NCBI GenBank assembly: GCA_036897625.1
Contig: JAYMTA010000615.1
Coordinates: 1-26,010, forward strand
Length of the DNA stretch: 26,010 bases
Origin: Pelargonium cotyledonis
Lineage: Eukaryota; Streptophyta; Magnoliopsida; Geraniales; Geraniaceae
Reading direction: 5' to 3'
Shown: one piece after another, positions 1 to 11,700 of the stretch
Layout of the letters: each line of letters opens with the position of its first letter
Position numbering within the stretch: position 1 is the stretch's first letter
The notes under the pieces: model-generated
Told to the model about the DNA's origin: nothing
Seen by the model: the letters and a program-made list of their open reading frames with translations, nothing else
The model's database searches: none
Translations under genes and position numbers: made by a program

Positions 1-358
1 ACTTCAACTCCAATGCTCCAATCTATAGCATTGAAGCTCTTAGTGCAACCATCTTCATCATCATGTGTCGAAAAAAACTGGAATACGTTCTCTTTTATCC
101 ACAATATGAAGAGAAATAAGTTGTTGCCAAAACGAGTCGAAGACTTGGTAGATGTTCATAGCAATCTTCGCTTGTTGGCAAGAATGAACCCAAAATACTC
201 TACTCAATCTGAAACATTACTGAAGATACTCTCGATGCATTTGAAAATGTCGGGTGACTTGATGTGGCTACTCTCACACTTGATGAGCCCGAGTTAGAGT
301 TGCGAATTCTTGAAGATAAAATTAGTTTTAGGGCTACTAATGAAGAGGAGGAATGAGT
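1..358 (+). pseudogene. hAT transposase C-terminal fragment (dimerisation region)
   Basis: The frame open from base 1 reads IALKLLVQPSSSSCVEKNW, then a stretch with SFIHNMKRNKL, EDLVDVHSNLRLL and NPKY. This is the typical C-terminal dimerisation region of plant hAT transposases. After about 222 the similarity moves to another frame (DAFENVG, then LDVATLTLDEPELELR, ending EEEE at a TGA near 356), and that frame has its own stop after DAFENVG. At least one frameshift and one stop are therefore visible, so the copy is dead. The N-terminal part, with any BED zinc finger and the catalytic core, lies left of the window. This is an ordinary DNA transposon. The family is clear; the subfamily is not determined. 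Confidence 0.85.
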
Positions 359-738
359 GTATTACATGATGGATGATAGTTGTTTAAAAGACATGATGTT
401 TATGTTTATTATTAACTTTTGAGACTTGTTTATCTATGATTTGGTTTGAATTTTTGTTAGAAATGAATCTATGTTTTGTTAATTTGTTGTATTATTATGT
501 TGATAATTACTTGTTGGGATTGTTCATATAATTTGTTTATTTTAATGTATTGTCAATTAGTTATTTCTAATTGAAGAAATAGAAATACATATGATTTAAA
601 ATACATATATAATATATATTTTTAATTAAAAAACATACGTGTCGGTGTCGTGTCGTGTCGGGATTTTTTTAAAATAACGAATCACGTGTTCGAATCGCGT
701 CGCGAATCGTGTCGCGTGTCGGAATCGATGAGTCATAG
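359..738 (+). mobile_element. 3' non-coding and subterminal part of the hAT element
   Basis: After the transposase remnant comes about 270 bases of AT-rich DNA with no gene. Then, at about 638-728, comes an abrupt block of short GC-rich repeats built on GTGTCG and CGAATCG. Clusters of short subterminal repeats are typical of hAT ends, where they bind the transposase. The exact terminus is not certain; it is likely near 728-738, because Myb/SANT-like coding similarity begins on the other strand from about 740. No 8-bp target duplication can be shown, as the left end is outside the window. Confidence 0.55.
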
Positions 739-739
739 C

Positions 740-1440
740 TTACTGGCTTATTGATTTTCTTCATCTCCTTGGACGACACCGATAATTTTAGGAACCTTAC
801 ACCAGCACAAATTTTGTCAAGCCTATCTTCTTTCATGTTTTCAAGACCCTCCAGAACATTAGGGGAGAGATATCAACCAAATTATCAGAATCACCATTCA
901 ATATTAATAGTTTCATCATCACCCCGTCCTTATGCATTAAGGTTGACATTCTTATGTGGATTGAATGTAATGTCCCCGACAATGACCACATCTCTAAACA
1001 ACTCCGCATAATGTGTCTCATATATCTCAAGATTTTTCTCTTAAACTTTGCCTGGTTTGCATTCGTCTACAACAATATCAAAATGTCAATTATATTAATA
1101 TAACAAGAATGAGAAATTAATATTACTAACTTTTCAAATGAACGTTATGCATACCTGGATCTTCTTTCCTACCATGCAACATCAACAATTATAGTATGAG
1201 TATCATAATCATACCCAATACTTGTTTGTTTGTACATTAAGTTTTGATACAAATTCCAATCAAAATACTTATTCTTTATTTTCTTTGTTGTTAACATCAT
1301 CATTGTACCCACTTGCATTCTTTGAGCCAAAATTTTCCATCTGGCTGCAACGAAATGAGGGTTAGGTCTATTACCTATCATTATCTCTTCTTTGCAAGCT
1401 TGGATAAAATAACAATCTATATGGCAACTAATGTACGTAA
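740..1440 (-). pseudogene. Broken Myb/SANT-like DNA-binding domain gene fragment
   Basis: Reading the minus strand from about 1436 to 1165 gives FIQACKEEIMIGNRPNPHF, then AARWKILAQRM, LTTKKIKNKY, TSIGYDYDTHTI and VDVAW. This is the Myb/SANT-like (Myb_DNA-bind_3) pattern of plant proteins, with GNRP..HF, W and K.LKNK landmarks. A stop replaces the second Trp of the usual WW. After a possible intron (donor near 1155, acceptor near 1071) come ETHYAELFRDVVIVGDI, then in another frame SDNLVDISP, then LEGLENMKEDRLDKI and KKINKP. Several frame changes and stops show it is dead. Such domains occur in host proteins and in PIF/Harbinger transposon ORF1, and I cannot tell which this was. It ends where the hAT subterminal block begins. 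Confidence 0.6.
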
Positions 1441-2070
1441 CCTAAGATAAAAAGTAATCCAACCTCACTTAACTTCATAACCCCATCTCATTATACAATC
1501 CATATCTAGTGGGGAACAAAAAAAAGAAGAAGACAAAGGCAATAAGACCTGCTCCTTTATCGGGCTCGTCATCAACCTTCTTCATGTTGCACCTCAACCT
1601 CTACTTTCTCCCATTCGAAATACCTCATCAAGATGATTGTTGCACGCTTGCTTGACGTCTTAGCCACGAGTCTGTCGTGATATCTCCAATGATTGATGGT
1701 CATGCATGTGTCTCAAATCGGTGAGATATGGTCTTGCTATTAATTTTAGGGTTCATTTAAGTGTTAATGCTAGAGTGGAGTTTGGGTTGAATATTGTAAG
1801 TTTGATATTTTGTTCATTTTTAATTTTATTTGGGGTTTAATCTTTCATAACTGTTCAGATCTAAGTAAAAGAGTTGTGATTTTGTAAATTGTATTTCAGT
1901 TTGTATTTTTTTTCTAGTTAATGACAACAATTATTGAGGTTCAATTCTCTCTATATGATATTATTTCCTTTCAATTTTATGAAAATTAATATTTCAATAT
2001 TGGAAGCTCTGAAATAATAGAGCCGTTGAGTTTAATACCTTTTGAAGGGTGAACACAATCACCATCATTG
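1441..2070. other. Gene-free AT-rich spacer
   Basis: I see no supported gene, RNA or complete repeat here. The sequence is AT-rich with scattered stops in all frames. The minus strand just above 1440 could hold the missing N-terminus of the Myb/SANT fragment, but no convincing similarity was read. Confidence 0.5.
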
Positions 2071-2314
2071 AGGGCAAGATGATCTTTTGGTCTTCAGTTT
2101 CAGCTCCTTAACAGAGCTACTGTTCTCCACCATAGCTCTTTAACTCCTACATCATAAAAGACCCTTTAAGGAGTTTTTCACTGTTTCGCTCCTTAAAGGA
2201 GGCAAAATCCACTTTTTACTAGACAAGCTACATCTTATGTGGCACCAACCTCCATTAAGTCAACCCTATATGACAGTTTCTTTAAGGAGCAAGTAGAGTA
2301 AACAAACAAGCCCT
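2071..2314. mobile_element. Possible small MITE-like element
   Basis: The right edge reads as the complement of AGGGCTTGTTTGTTTACTC, a style common at ends of plant MITEs. The left edge near 2071 begins AGGGCAAGATGATC, an imperfect partner. The interior has repeated CTCCTTAA/TTAAGGAG motifs, including a perfect 11-base inverted repeat (2163-2173 with 2189-2199) around a 15-base loop. No target-site duplication was established, so boundaries and class are tentative. Confidence 0.3.
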
Positions 2315-2732
2315 AAGATGTAGCCATTATAATTTTGTGGTTGTGTCGGTTGTTTTTGTTTCGTAGAATTGGTAGCAAAATTCAGAAATATGAGGAGAAA
2401 TTTCATGTGAGAAAGAAACCCAACATGCCCCAACCCGACCCCGCCAAAAGCCCGCAAAGTAGTGGGTTGGGTTCGGGCTGGGCATCACTACACCAATCCG
2501 AACCCATCCAGAGGCCCAAATTGCCGGGTACCAGTGCCAGTGTGTGTGTATGTGTAATCGATGCGACAACTACAAGCACACCTCATCTTACTTTTAGTTT
2601 GGCTTTGGCTTCCTTTTGTTTTGTTAGGATTCGTCAAAATCACAACTCTCTCTCTCTTTCTCTCTCGTGCTCCTTCTCCATCTGTGGTTTGGTGTGGTGT
2701 GGTCTAGGGCTAGGTTTTATTCAAAATCAAAG
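2315..2732 (+). promoter_or_regulatory. FCA: FCA promoter and 5' leader region
   Basis: This stretch lies directly upstream of the FCA reading frame. It contains a GGCCCA (site II-like) motif at 2513-2518, a GT-rich run near 2540-2553, and a pyrimidine CT/TTC tract at 2646-2666, a common feature of plant core promoters and leaders. No clear TATA box was seen. In the FCA frame a TAG at 2625-2627 closes the frame upstream. No in-frame ATG occurs between it and the conserved N-terminus. The transcription start was not identified. Confidence 0.5.
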
Positions 2733-2735
2733 CTG
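2733..2735 (+). promoter_or_regulatory. FCA: Probable non-AUG (CUG) translation start of FCA
   Basis: The codon is CTG in the context AAAG-CTG-G, with A at -3 and G at +4, which is a strong Kozak context. It opens the conserved DRYRADRYG segment. The frame upstream runs to a TAG at 2625 without an ATG. Arabidopsis FCA has been shown to initiate at a CUG; applying that here is inference from family knowledge plus the missing ATG. Confidence 0.75.
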
Positions 2736-5700
2736 GATAGGTACAGAGCTGACCGCTATGGCACCAGCCAAGACTATCATCGCCACTCTCGAGGAGGCCC
2801 TTCCTCTCGCTCTCCTTCTCACTCTCCCGTCAACCGCCGCAGCCCCTCCTCCTTCCGCGTCCCCCTAGGCGGTGCCAACGCCCATCGCCCCTTCGACAGC
2901 CCCCCGCGTCAACCTCCCTCCGCCGGAGGAGGATTCCGACCAATGGGCGCCACCGGTGGAGGATTCCGCCCTATGGCTCCTGGAGGGTTTCTGCCCAACC
3001 AACAGGTTGCTCCCTCCCCACCGCCTCCTCCCTCGCTCTCTGGTCAGAAACGAGGGTTGGGTTTCTCTGGGAGAGGTGGGTCTTCTTCTTCTTCTCTAGG
3101 TGTTTTTTACCTTTTATTTATTTATTAAGTTTATAGACTTTCTTTCATTTCGTCCCATAACTTGAATTTGTGAGTATTAATTTCAAAGTTTGCCCTTTAT
3201 AAATAGTTTATTGTAGCTAGATAGTTCTGTGATGCCTTGGATAGATTGCTTTTCTGGTTGTTTGAGATGAGTTGAGCTTAAGTTAGCCCCTGTTGTTATT
3301 TGAGTCAGGCATATTTTAGCTTTGCCCGGTTATACTTGTATAGATTGCTTTTCTGGTTGTTTGAGATGAGTTGAGCTAAAGTTAGCCCTTCAAGTCAGTC
3401 AAATTATAGAAACAATTATGATGATGAACTGTGCTTCATCTGAACAGGTTTCTATCTGTAATTCATATCCTATAAGATCATTAGGAACATTGAGAGAAGT
3501 TTGGGTAAGCTCTATAGTATTGTGAGGTGTTCACAAGTTCTTTATAGATTGCAGGCTGGAACTGTCCAGGATCTAAATTTTTGCGGATTTCTTGTATAAT
3601 TTGTTAGGGTTGAGATTTGAACACATGTCATTCACTCCTCAAGAAACAAAAGAGTATGCCAGTCTCAACAGCCATGTAAAGATACATGTCTTCAAGGACT
3701 TAGATGTCAGTATCAGCAATAGTGCTGTCACGGAATTTAGGTCTGCAAAACTCTAATGACATCTCGGTATTGAGGATTTTGTTGTTGGAACTTAGAAGGA
3801 ACTCTCTAGAGGAAAAGAAATTTTTAGTGTCTAAAATGAGACGCCCACCTATTTGAATTCCATTTTGTTGCATAAGGAGAGGGGAATGTGTGGTCACAGT
3901 CTCATTGATTGTTTAATTTTTTTTTTCAGCCGCAGTCTTTATTTTGATGTCCCTCATCTCTTGTGCCATGCGTAATATGCTTTTTTTTCTTGATTTTTAC
4001 ATGTCACAATTTTCACTAAGGGTTTTATTAATGTTCTCTGCAATAAACATAATGTTCTAGATTTTGTATCCTAAATATGATTAACCTAATCCTACATATT
4101 TTGGGTGTTTGTTTTGATGTTCACTGTCGTTTTTACTACCTGTGTATTTTCTAATGTATGAGAAGAGAACCATTTGTGTTCGTGCTACTTAGAGACTATC
4201 TTCCACTTAAAGGAGTTTATTGACAATATTAATGACTGCAATGATGATTATTGCTTGTCTCGATACTTGCATAAGGTTCACAGTTCACTTAACAATATGA
4301 TATACTTACATAGATATGGCAGCTTGTTGATTTCGTTGCTATCAGTTTGCATTTAAGTTTTATTCAGTGAAAAAGAAATCTCATATGATTTTCTCCCTGA
4401 ACCTTCTTGACGATCATCTATTTCATTATTGGTTTAGTTGTTCATAACTTCATATATTTCTGATATAATGTATTGCAATTATTTTTTGTTTTCTGAAAGT
4501 ACTTACAAATTTTCATTTATAATTTTCAGATCAATTTGATGGTGGCAGTTTTGCCAAACTTTTTGTTGGATCTGTTCCCAGGACAGCCACTGAAGAAGAT
4601 GTGAGTGATATACTATGCTATTATAATGCTCAAGAGATGATTCATATTGTGGAAGCTTGTACATGATTAACTTCAGTTTAATGATACCCCTCTGTCCCAA
4701 ATTAAATGTCACTATTTCCACTTGGGGTTGCCCCAACATAATCGTCAATTCGTAACCCATTTCCTTTTCGGTGGTTTCAAGCTTTTGCCTACCTAGATTA
4801 CCCTTGACCATCAGTCTAATTACTAGTCGTACATGAGGGCATGCTTTTTATTGAGGCAATTTCGAAAAGATAGACTAAATTTGAAAGTTAAATAAGTGAA
4901 TGCATAATTCTTAAACTGCCTGCATTGTTTAGAGATGACATTCAATTTGACATGCTTCGTGTGGTTGATTATCGAACTTAAATTTCCCCTCTTGCAAGTC
5001 ACATATTTCTTTCCTAGCTTGAGATACTGGAGGCTATTTGGTGTAATATTATTCACATGCTGTTCTCCTATTTGGTTTTCTGATTATCGTACCCTACCCT
5101 TCTTTGGATGTTTTGGACAAAAAATGATGTCCACTTGGGCAAGTGTTGTCGTTACATTTGTTTTTTTTTTCTTTCTAAACTTGATGTCAGATTCGCCCTT
5201 TGTTTGAGGAACATGGAAATGTGATAGAGGTTGCTTTGATCAAAGATAAGAGAACAGGACAACAACAAGGTATGTTCAAGTGCCATTTTCTTTATAATAA
5301 TTGTGATCCATGCCTATCTCTTTTCAGGTCCTCTGAGGGTTGATGGGGGCAACAATAATCTCATCTTTCGTCTCAGTTTGTTTTTGCAACAAGTTTCGGG
5401 CTTGTTGGTTTTGTTGCAACTTTTCTTAAATGTCCATCCTTTCAAACAAGAAGAGGACAAGACATGTAAACCAACTAAAACCAGTTTATGTACTTGTAAG
5501 ACAAACAGGTCCTGCGCTTGTATTAATGGCTGCAGCAGTGGGGGCATTACCCAACAATTCAATTGTAAATGGGAGTGTCTATTACCATAACTGTAGCTTT
5601 TTCATGTCAAGAATGAAACTGTTGTACAGAAATGGACACAATTTTTTTGGATGAGTTTGAATGTTCATGAATTGCAATGTAATTTGGAGAGTTGCTGTAG

Positions 5701-8700
5701 TTTTTTTTCATATCTTAGCGATGAATGGCTTGGAATGAAGCTATACCACTTTTGGATTTGACTAAATGTGATGGGTCTTAGTTAGATTGTATGTGATGAA
5801 TGCTGATTGGATTTGATGAGTATGAGTTGTGTCTCTGGTGGTGTTTTTTCTTCGGAGAAGCATTTTGAACTACAATCTTGTGGATGGATAATTTTGAATT
5901 ATGATTGTTCAGTTGCCTTATCTATATGTGAGGCCAGTGGGTTGAGTTAGTTCTTTGCTTGACTATTTATGGGCATTTTGTGTATGTTAATATTGTTAAA
6001 GTGCTGGAATGTGATCAGTTGTCATTTAATATGACTAGTAACTAATGGTGTGGAGTTACATGTACTTGGCAAGTGTGTGATGATATGGAATGATGTGATC
6101 TTTATGCATACATTACATGTGCAGACCAATTTCTTATGTTTTTATCAGTCTTTATGGTTGTTGCCGTTAAAAGTTTTGTATATGGAATATGGATATGGTG
6201 CAAGTACTAATTTATCTAGATAATTTGAGTGATTACTTTTATGGGCTGGAATCCAATGTTGATAAGTTTCTGTGCTTGAAGTTTCAAGTTTGGTGGCTGT
6301 ATTGAGGCCTACCTGTGCAAATATTGGTTTCGTACTTTCACTTTGTTGTTTTCTTAATTTTTATCTTAATAATTGAATGAGTACAGTAGTGTGGTGCTTT
6401 CAGAATTCAGATTTGATAGATTATTATGTTAGTTAAGAGTATGGTTGAAGTAATGTATGTGGATTTATAGATTTAATTTTTTTTTCCATTATTATTTGCG
6501 GCTTCTGTTCCTAGTTGTTTGGTTTAGTTTATCCTTATCCCTTGTGTTGGGGTCTTGAAGATTGGCCGTTACTCTTGCTTGCCAGGTTGATATATTTTAT
6601 ATTTTCTTGTGACAGTAGCATTTTGTTGTGGAAACATACTCGGTTATGTGACAATATGTGCGAGGACTTTCAATTTTTAAGGATAGATACCTTATGTTGG
6701 CCCGTTATGTATGAATGCATGTATGATGTCAAACATGAACTCTCTTAATTTGCTGGCTGGTTTGTAATTGTGTCCCTACTCAGATACTTATTTCACGGGG
6801 GCTCCCCTTAGGTAGATTTTCGTTATATTCCTCAATCGTTCAAGTAATAGTGCTTGTTTAAGTTATATCCCGAGGCACTACAAGCCGATTTTACAATGAT
6901 TGGGAGCATTTTTTCACCAGGCTTGGATTACTTTGCTGGGGTATCATGACTATTTGTTCATGGTTATCAGTCTTATTCTCTTTCGCTGTTTCTGTGGGAG
7001 GGACTTAATTATGTTTGTTTTGCCCGTTGATCGTGTTTGTGTCCCCCCACTTATCGAAGTGGGGGTGGAAGAGCAGCGGAAAAGATGAAAGAGCGGATTT
7101 GCTTTTGGTGGAAAAAAGAACAAAAAGTTGATCTTCAATTACTGAGGAAATATGTCATGATCATGACATGTTGCTTGTTGAACCTTTCCAAATTTTATGC
7201 TTTGTTAGTTTTGATTTGGTTTAATGGTCTTTTGGAGCCCACATCATAAAATTGATGTTTGCTTGACTTGTTAGCCTCTATGGGAGAAGAGTACTCCTTG
7301 AATTGTCTTCTTATGAATTGTATAGCAGCAGGTTCCTCTTTGTATTGCTGTATTCAATGTATCTTGATTCATTTCCCAGTTTTATCTGCTTTATTTTTTG
7401 GACTGAGCCATGAGTGGATTGTTCATAATGTCTTTATGGGATATTCATTCTAATCTCCTTTTTCTATTTGGATGTGGGCTATTTTCTTGTTTGATGCATC
7501 TGTCATTTACGAGATATGTTGACTACAAATAATGAACTGAATCAGTAATTTCTAATTTTAGTTTCAGCTTGTGTTTTGCTTACCTGTTAAATACCACCCA
7601 GACATCACTTATGGATCAAAGTTGTAGTTGATGTTTGAGACAAGCAAACTGGTGGTGTAAGAAGTTGTTGGGAAGTCGTTGCATGTTAGGTGCATATACT
7701 TGTGGATACTTTTGGAAGTCGTTGCATGTTATTTAGTATTGTCTGACTCTTGTTCGATAATGTTCTTGGTTGTGAGACTGAACTTGTATCTATGTTAGCT
7801 TAGATGTGAGCCATTTTATAGATAATATGCGTGCATTTATTGTCCAATAGTTGAGTTACTAGCACTTGGGAATATGAACATGAACTCCATTCTGCTTAAT
7901 TAGTGCCTATGACTTTGTTTATAAGCTCATATTCTTTATTTGTGTGTTTATGGTCTGACACAATTGTTTCTACACTGTTCTATTCTTATTTGCTGATGAT
8001 TTTATACTACCCAGAAAGTTAACCAATGCGTTTGCTCTTGTCGCACTAAAGATATGGAAGTGCATGTGATGCATAAATTGTGATTGGTCTTAGAGGATGT
8101 TAAATAATTGTTTAATGATAATTACTTTCACGTGATAATGATGTGTGCTTGATGTATTGCTGATTGGGATGAATTTGATAATGTTCTGGTAGAAGCTTCT
8201 AATATACATAGAAATGTGATATTAATGCCATTGCCATTTTCTGTTGTGATTCTTTTTGGGAGAGGCTTGTCCTTGTTCTCCTTGTGCAGATGAACTATTA
8301 TTTTTGCTGTTAGCTTGCAGTTCTTTAGGTTTGATGTCTTCTAGTTTTGCTGTAGTAGAGGATCTTGGCTTAGGATTTATTCTATTTATCCCTCATCTTC
8401 CTTTTTCCATTGATTTGCTTCTTTCCACGATTAAACGTCGTAGGGTTTGGTCTGCAATCTTAATTTCTTAGAGATATCCTTGAAATGATTTGTGTTGTGC
8501 AATGCTGATGCCTTTCAATAGCTATATAGGAATAACATCCATTTCCTGGTCTCACAGTATCCTTCACTTTTGCGTTGTGAATTTCTAGATGTTTCCACCG
8601 CGTGAATCTATCATTAGAACTGCCTCGACAGCCATTATCTTCATATGGTTATTTGTTGTTATTTATGTTAATCACGAGTCCGTGCTCTGTCGCATTTAGT

Positions 8701-11700
8701 TTTCTGTTCCAGTGTACATTTCTGTGCCGCTATAGAATAACATATGGTTGAGATCAATACACTAAGGATGTAAACATAAGTTGGTATTGTCTAGTGCCTG
8801 CTTTTCCTGGGTAAAGTGAATTACACATGGAGTCCTTACTTGTTCAATGAGCTTGCTCTTTGATTTTTTGGAATATAGATTGGATACACCACATTCCCTG
8901 AATTTTCTGTTCTTTCATATCTTCACTTTCCAGCTATGCTTTGTACATGTAGCATTTACTTCTACATATGCTATATTGTCATTTACATTTGTCTTTAACC
9001 GGCTACGTGCATAACAGCAAGAAAGGCAGAAGTAACCTAATGAGCTTAGGATATTATCTCTTCACATATGCAGGTTGTTGTTTTATAAAATATGCAACAT
9101 CAGAAGAAGCTGATAGGGCCATTAGAGCTTTGCATAATCAACAAACTCTGCCTGGGGTGAGTTGTTGGTAGCTTTTGAATTCTGATTTCATTGTTTATAT
9201 TAGATTCACATGTTCATGTATAATTTCCAGGGGACGGGCCCTATCCAAGTCAGATATGCTGATGGAGAACGAGAACGCTTAGGTAATTATTTTTGAGTGT
9301 GCTTACTTTGATATTCTATTTTGTCTCTACATGCTAAAATTTGTGTTTAGAACTATTTGGGTCCCATTCAAGTATGGAGGTAAAGGAGAAGTGCTCCAAG
9401 GTACTTTGTGATACATCCAATTGTGCTGCATGACAACGCTTTGTCATACATCCAACTAGACACCTGAGCCATAAAATAGTGGTAGACAGAAATGAGAATG
9501 TTTCGGTGGGTCTGTGGTAGCACTAAGAATGGTATGATCGAGACTGAAGCTATTTATGCAAAAGTTAAGCCGCGATAATTGAAGTTAAGATTAGGATAAA
9601 CCATCTAAGATGGCTTGGGTATTAGCGGTTTCAGAAGAGTGAAGGATTTCAGTCAGGTGAAACTAAATATTGCAGGAGACTGAAGTTAAGAAGAACAGAA
9701 ATAATAAGTAAAGACTTCGTAATGCAACACTGAATAGATGCTATGGCGCTTGATAGGATGGAGTGTAGCAGAATACGAAAAGATGATCCCATATGGTTTT
9801 GATGAAGAATTTATGTTGTGAACCCAACTTAGTTTAGGAAAAGACGTAGCTCTTGTGTATGGTTCTGGGCCTTGGATCAGGCCTCAGGGAAGAGGGGTTC
9901 TGTTGGGCCGAGCCATAGGTTCCCATCTTGCTCACCAATTTAAGTTTTGGCTGAACAGAATTACTTGTTACTGTACTAAAATTACTATATTATATTCCTG
10001 TGAACATGCCTCTTCAAGTTATATGGAGTGGGTTTAGACTGTGCAGACATTGCATGAGGACTGCCATTTGAAACCCTTTCAGAACACCAGAGAAATTCAT
10101 AACTTGGAAAAATTTTAGAAAAGAAGGAAGGAAATGTTAATATGTAAAATATATAAGATTGCAGTTAGGTAACTAACAACCTCTCCCCACCCACTCACAT
10201 GCATCAATCTTCTAAGTACATGAAAGTAAACCAAAAATATTGTTTTCGTTCGACGCCGGTTTACTTTGGTCCTGATTAGTAATAAGAGGGCAGTAGAAAA
10301 AAGTTACTTTGGGGTTTCTAATAATAATTATTTTTTCTTATAGATAGAATATTTTTTTGAGGTGTCTAGTTACAAATTTCATTGTGAACAGGGTAGTCTG
10401 AGCCATATATATCTAAGCATCCTGTGAGGCTTTGACCATGAGCTGGATATGTTGATTAGAGAAAGGCTCAGAAAATTTCAAACATGCGAGTCTGCAATTT
10501 GCATTTTCAAAGGATTCTGTCTTCTCCTGATTATCTGTCAATAGTCTTTTGTTTTCGCCTTCCAATTCAATTTGCTCTGCATTTGAATTGATACTATCAC
10601 TTCTTGTGGCATCTGCATGATTGATACCTGGGTATAAAATTTGTCTGGCCGCCAGTTATACCTAGTTCATTGGTGTATTAAATTATCTGTCTGTCCTAAT
10701 ATGTGCTTTGAACTAGTTGCTAGTTGAAGTAGATTATAGGTACGAGCATGAGCCAGAGCAAGTATATCTGTCAGTAGACTGCATGTTTGTGGCTTGTGTC
10801 CTCCATATGGATGGAATCTGAGATTTATTAGTGCATCACAATTCCCTGTGGAAATATTTTGTTTGGCAAATGTGAGTCAATGGCTGAGATATCATCTTCT
10901 TATTGGAGGACTAAAGCCAACTCCTTTAATCTTCATTTCTCTTAACCTCATATTCTTTATCCTGAAGTATGGGTCATTCATATCTGATTTCTGCGTTTTT
11001 TTTTTCTTCCAGGAGCAGTGGAGTACAAATTGTTTGTAGGCTCACTGAACAAGCATGCTTCAGAAAAGGAAGTGGAGACAGTATGTTGTACACGTCTATT
11101 GTTTGATTTTAGATTTAAATTAATCTACTATTAGATTAGTACTCCAAAATCCAAATACACTTCTTTTCCACACCTGGGCATAAAGGATCCTTTATTTCTT
11201 CTTCCACAATTTTCCCAATAATCAGAACTTATCAAGATTTTTTTTCACTCTTGCTTCTTGGCAAGTTTACTCTGTCTTGTCTTGTTTATGTATCTTTACT
11301 TGTAATTTTATTTATCTACTGATTTTATTTCTTGACAGATTTTTTCACCTTATGGTCGAGTTGAAGATGTCTACCTCATGCGTGATGAGATGAAGCAGAG
11401 TCGTGGTGCGATTTATAGTCCTATCTAATTTTGCAGAGTGCTCTATAAAATTTCTTGATAATATTAATGCCACCCAGTGATATTGTAGATAGAAGTTGGC
11501 CAGTCAATTTTATAACAGTAATTGTAACTTTCTCCAATGGCTTGCGTAATTCAATTGTTTTTGTTTGTTTTCTAAGAAAATAATAGAATGTAGTTGCTAT
11601 TGTTGTTTTTTTTTTCTTTCTTTGCCTTTTGTCGTTTTCTGATTGATTAGTTGTGGGTTCTGCATTCAGAATGTCTCTTCTTGTTTGCTTACTAGCATGA

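Noticed and set aside
2335-2868. Long + strand open frame of 177 codons across the FCA promoter and 5' end
   Set aside because: It overlaps the FCA leader and N-terminus in another frame, its product is low complexity, and no known family matches. Only its last 36 codons after AUG 2758 are worth noting.
5303-5654. Overlapping open frames on both strands just inside FCA intron 3
   Set aside because: None shows a recognisable domain or a consistent start, and they lie within a well-defined intron.
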